A stretch of DNA of 32,377 nt from an uncultured Dialister sp. (GTDB lineage: Bacteria; Bacillota; Negativicutes; Veillonellales; Dialisteraceae), in NCBI GenBank assembly GCA_900759415.1, contig CAAEVC010000140.1:1-32377 (forward strand), written 5' to 3'. Below, in pieces: positions 32,247 through 32,377 of this stretch (the stretch's first letter is position 1; each line of letters begins with the position of its first letter). The notes beneath the pieces were generated by a model. That model saw only the letters and a program-made list of their open reading frames with translations. It had not been told where the DNA came from and searched no databases. The position numbers and the translations under genes are program-made.

Positions 32247-32377
32247 CGATTTCAGGAAATGACACCCCTTTATTCCATAAAAAGTATGTGTCAAGTTTTT
32301 CTCGGTTGAGAAGAAACCCTTCATCAATCAATCTCCAGCTCAACCCCGATTTAATCCTCTTGCTAATGCTCCTAAAG

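Overview
The window looks like chromosomal core and envelope sequence from a diderm Firmicute (Negativicutes; a Dialister-like organism is my best guess). The inference rests on Firmicutes-type regulation (a T-box leader on glyQS, strong AGGAGG ribosome sites, a SufU-type suf operon) next to genes that need an outer membrane (a YadA-like trimeric autotransporter, two ArnT-like lipid-linked glycosyltransferases). No rRNA, tRNA, CRISPR array, phage gene or intact insertion sequence is visible.

Layout. 1-1300: a secreted G5/3D-domain wall protein with its own promoter. 1300-2160: AT-rich sequence with repeats and perhaps one relic ORF. 2165-7808: a polyphosphate block, with ppk and a degenerate Ppx/GppA paralogue in one leftward operon and an intact Ppx/GppA gene divergent from it. 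7879-8508: superoxide dismutase. 9020-12210: glyQ-glyS behind a glycine T-box. About 12374-12514: a possible small RNA gene. 12589-14349: a secreted WG-repeat protein. 14559-19510: the operon sufC-sufB-sufD-sufS-sufU. 19801-20040: a small secreted Cys/Tyr/Gly peptide. 20322-22839: two orphan amino-acid-binding lipoproteins separated by a repeat-rich island; the second has a near-canonical ArgR box upstream. 23097-28468: a rightward envelope cluster of DedA, two ArnT-like transferases, a uracil-DNA-glycosylase-like protein and GtrA. 28571-30690: a trimeric autotransporter. 31189-32142: a lactate/malate dehydrogenase family enzyme.

How the genes may work together. The polyphosphate block pairs synthesis with hydrolysis and adds a Ppx-fold protein that has lost catalytic motifs, possibly a sensor or regulator. 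The Suf operon is a complete Fe-S scaffold system. The DedA/ArnT/ArnT/GtrA set could form an undecaprenyl-phosphate-linked sugar system that decorates lipid A or another envelope glycan.

The most notable observations are: (i) a six-G tract exactly at the join between the autotransporter signal peptide and its passenger, where one more G would restore the frame, which suggests phase variation or a sequencing slip; (ii) the degenerate Ppx paralogue in the ppk operon; (iii) dispersed intergenic hairpins, including a REP-like element with compensatory stem changes and terminator-like hairpins with a conserved inner core and varying outer stems; (iv) a possible small RNA; and (v) an adhesin anchor followed by an unusual C-terminal coiled coil.
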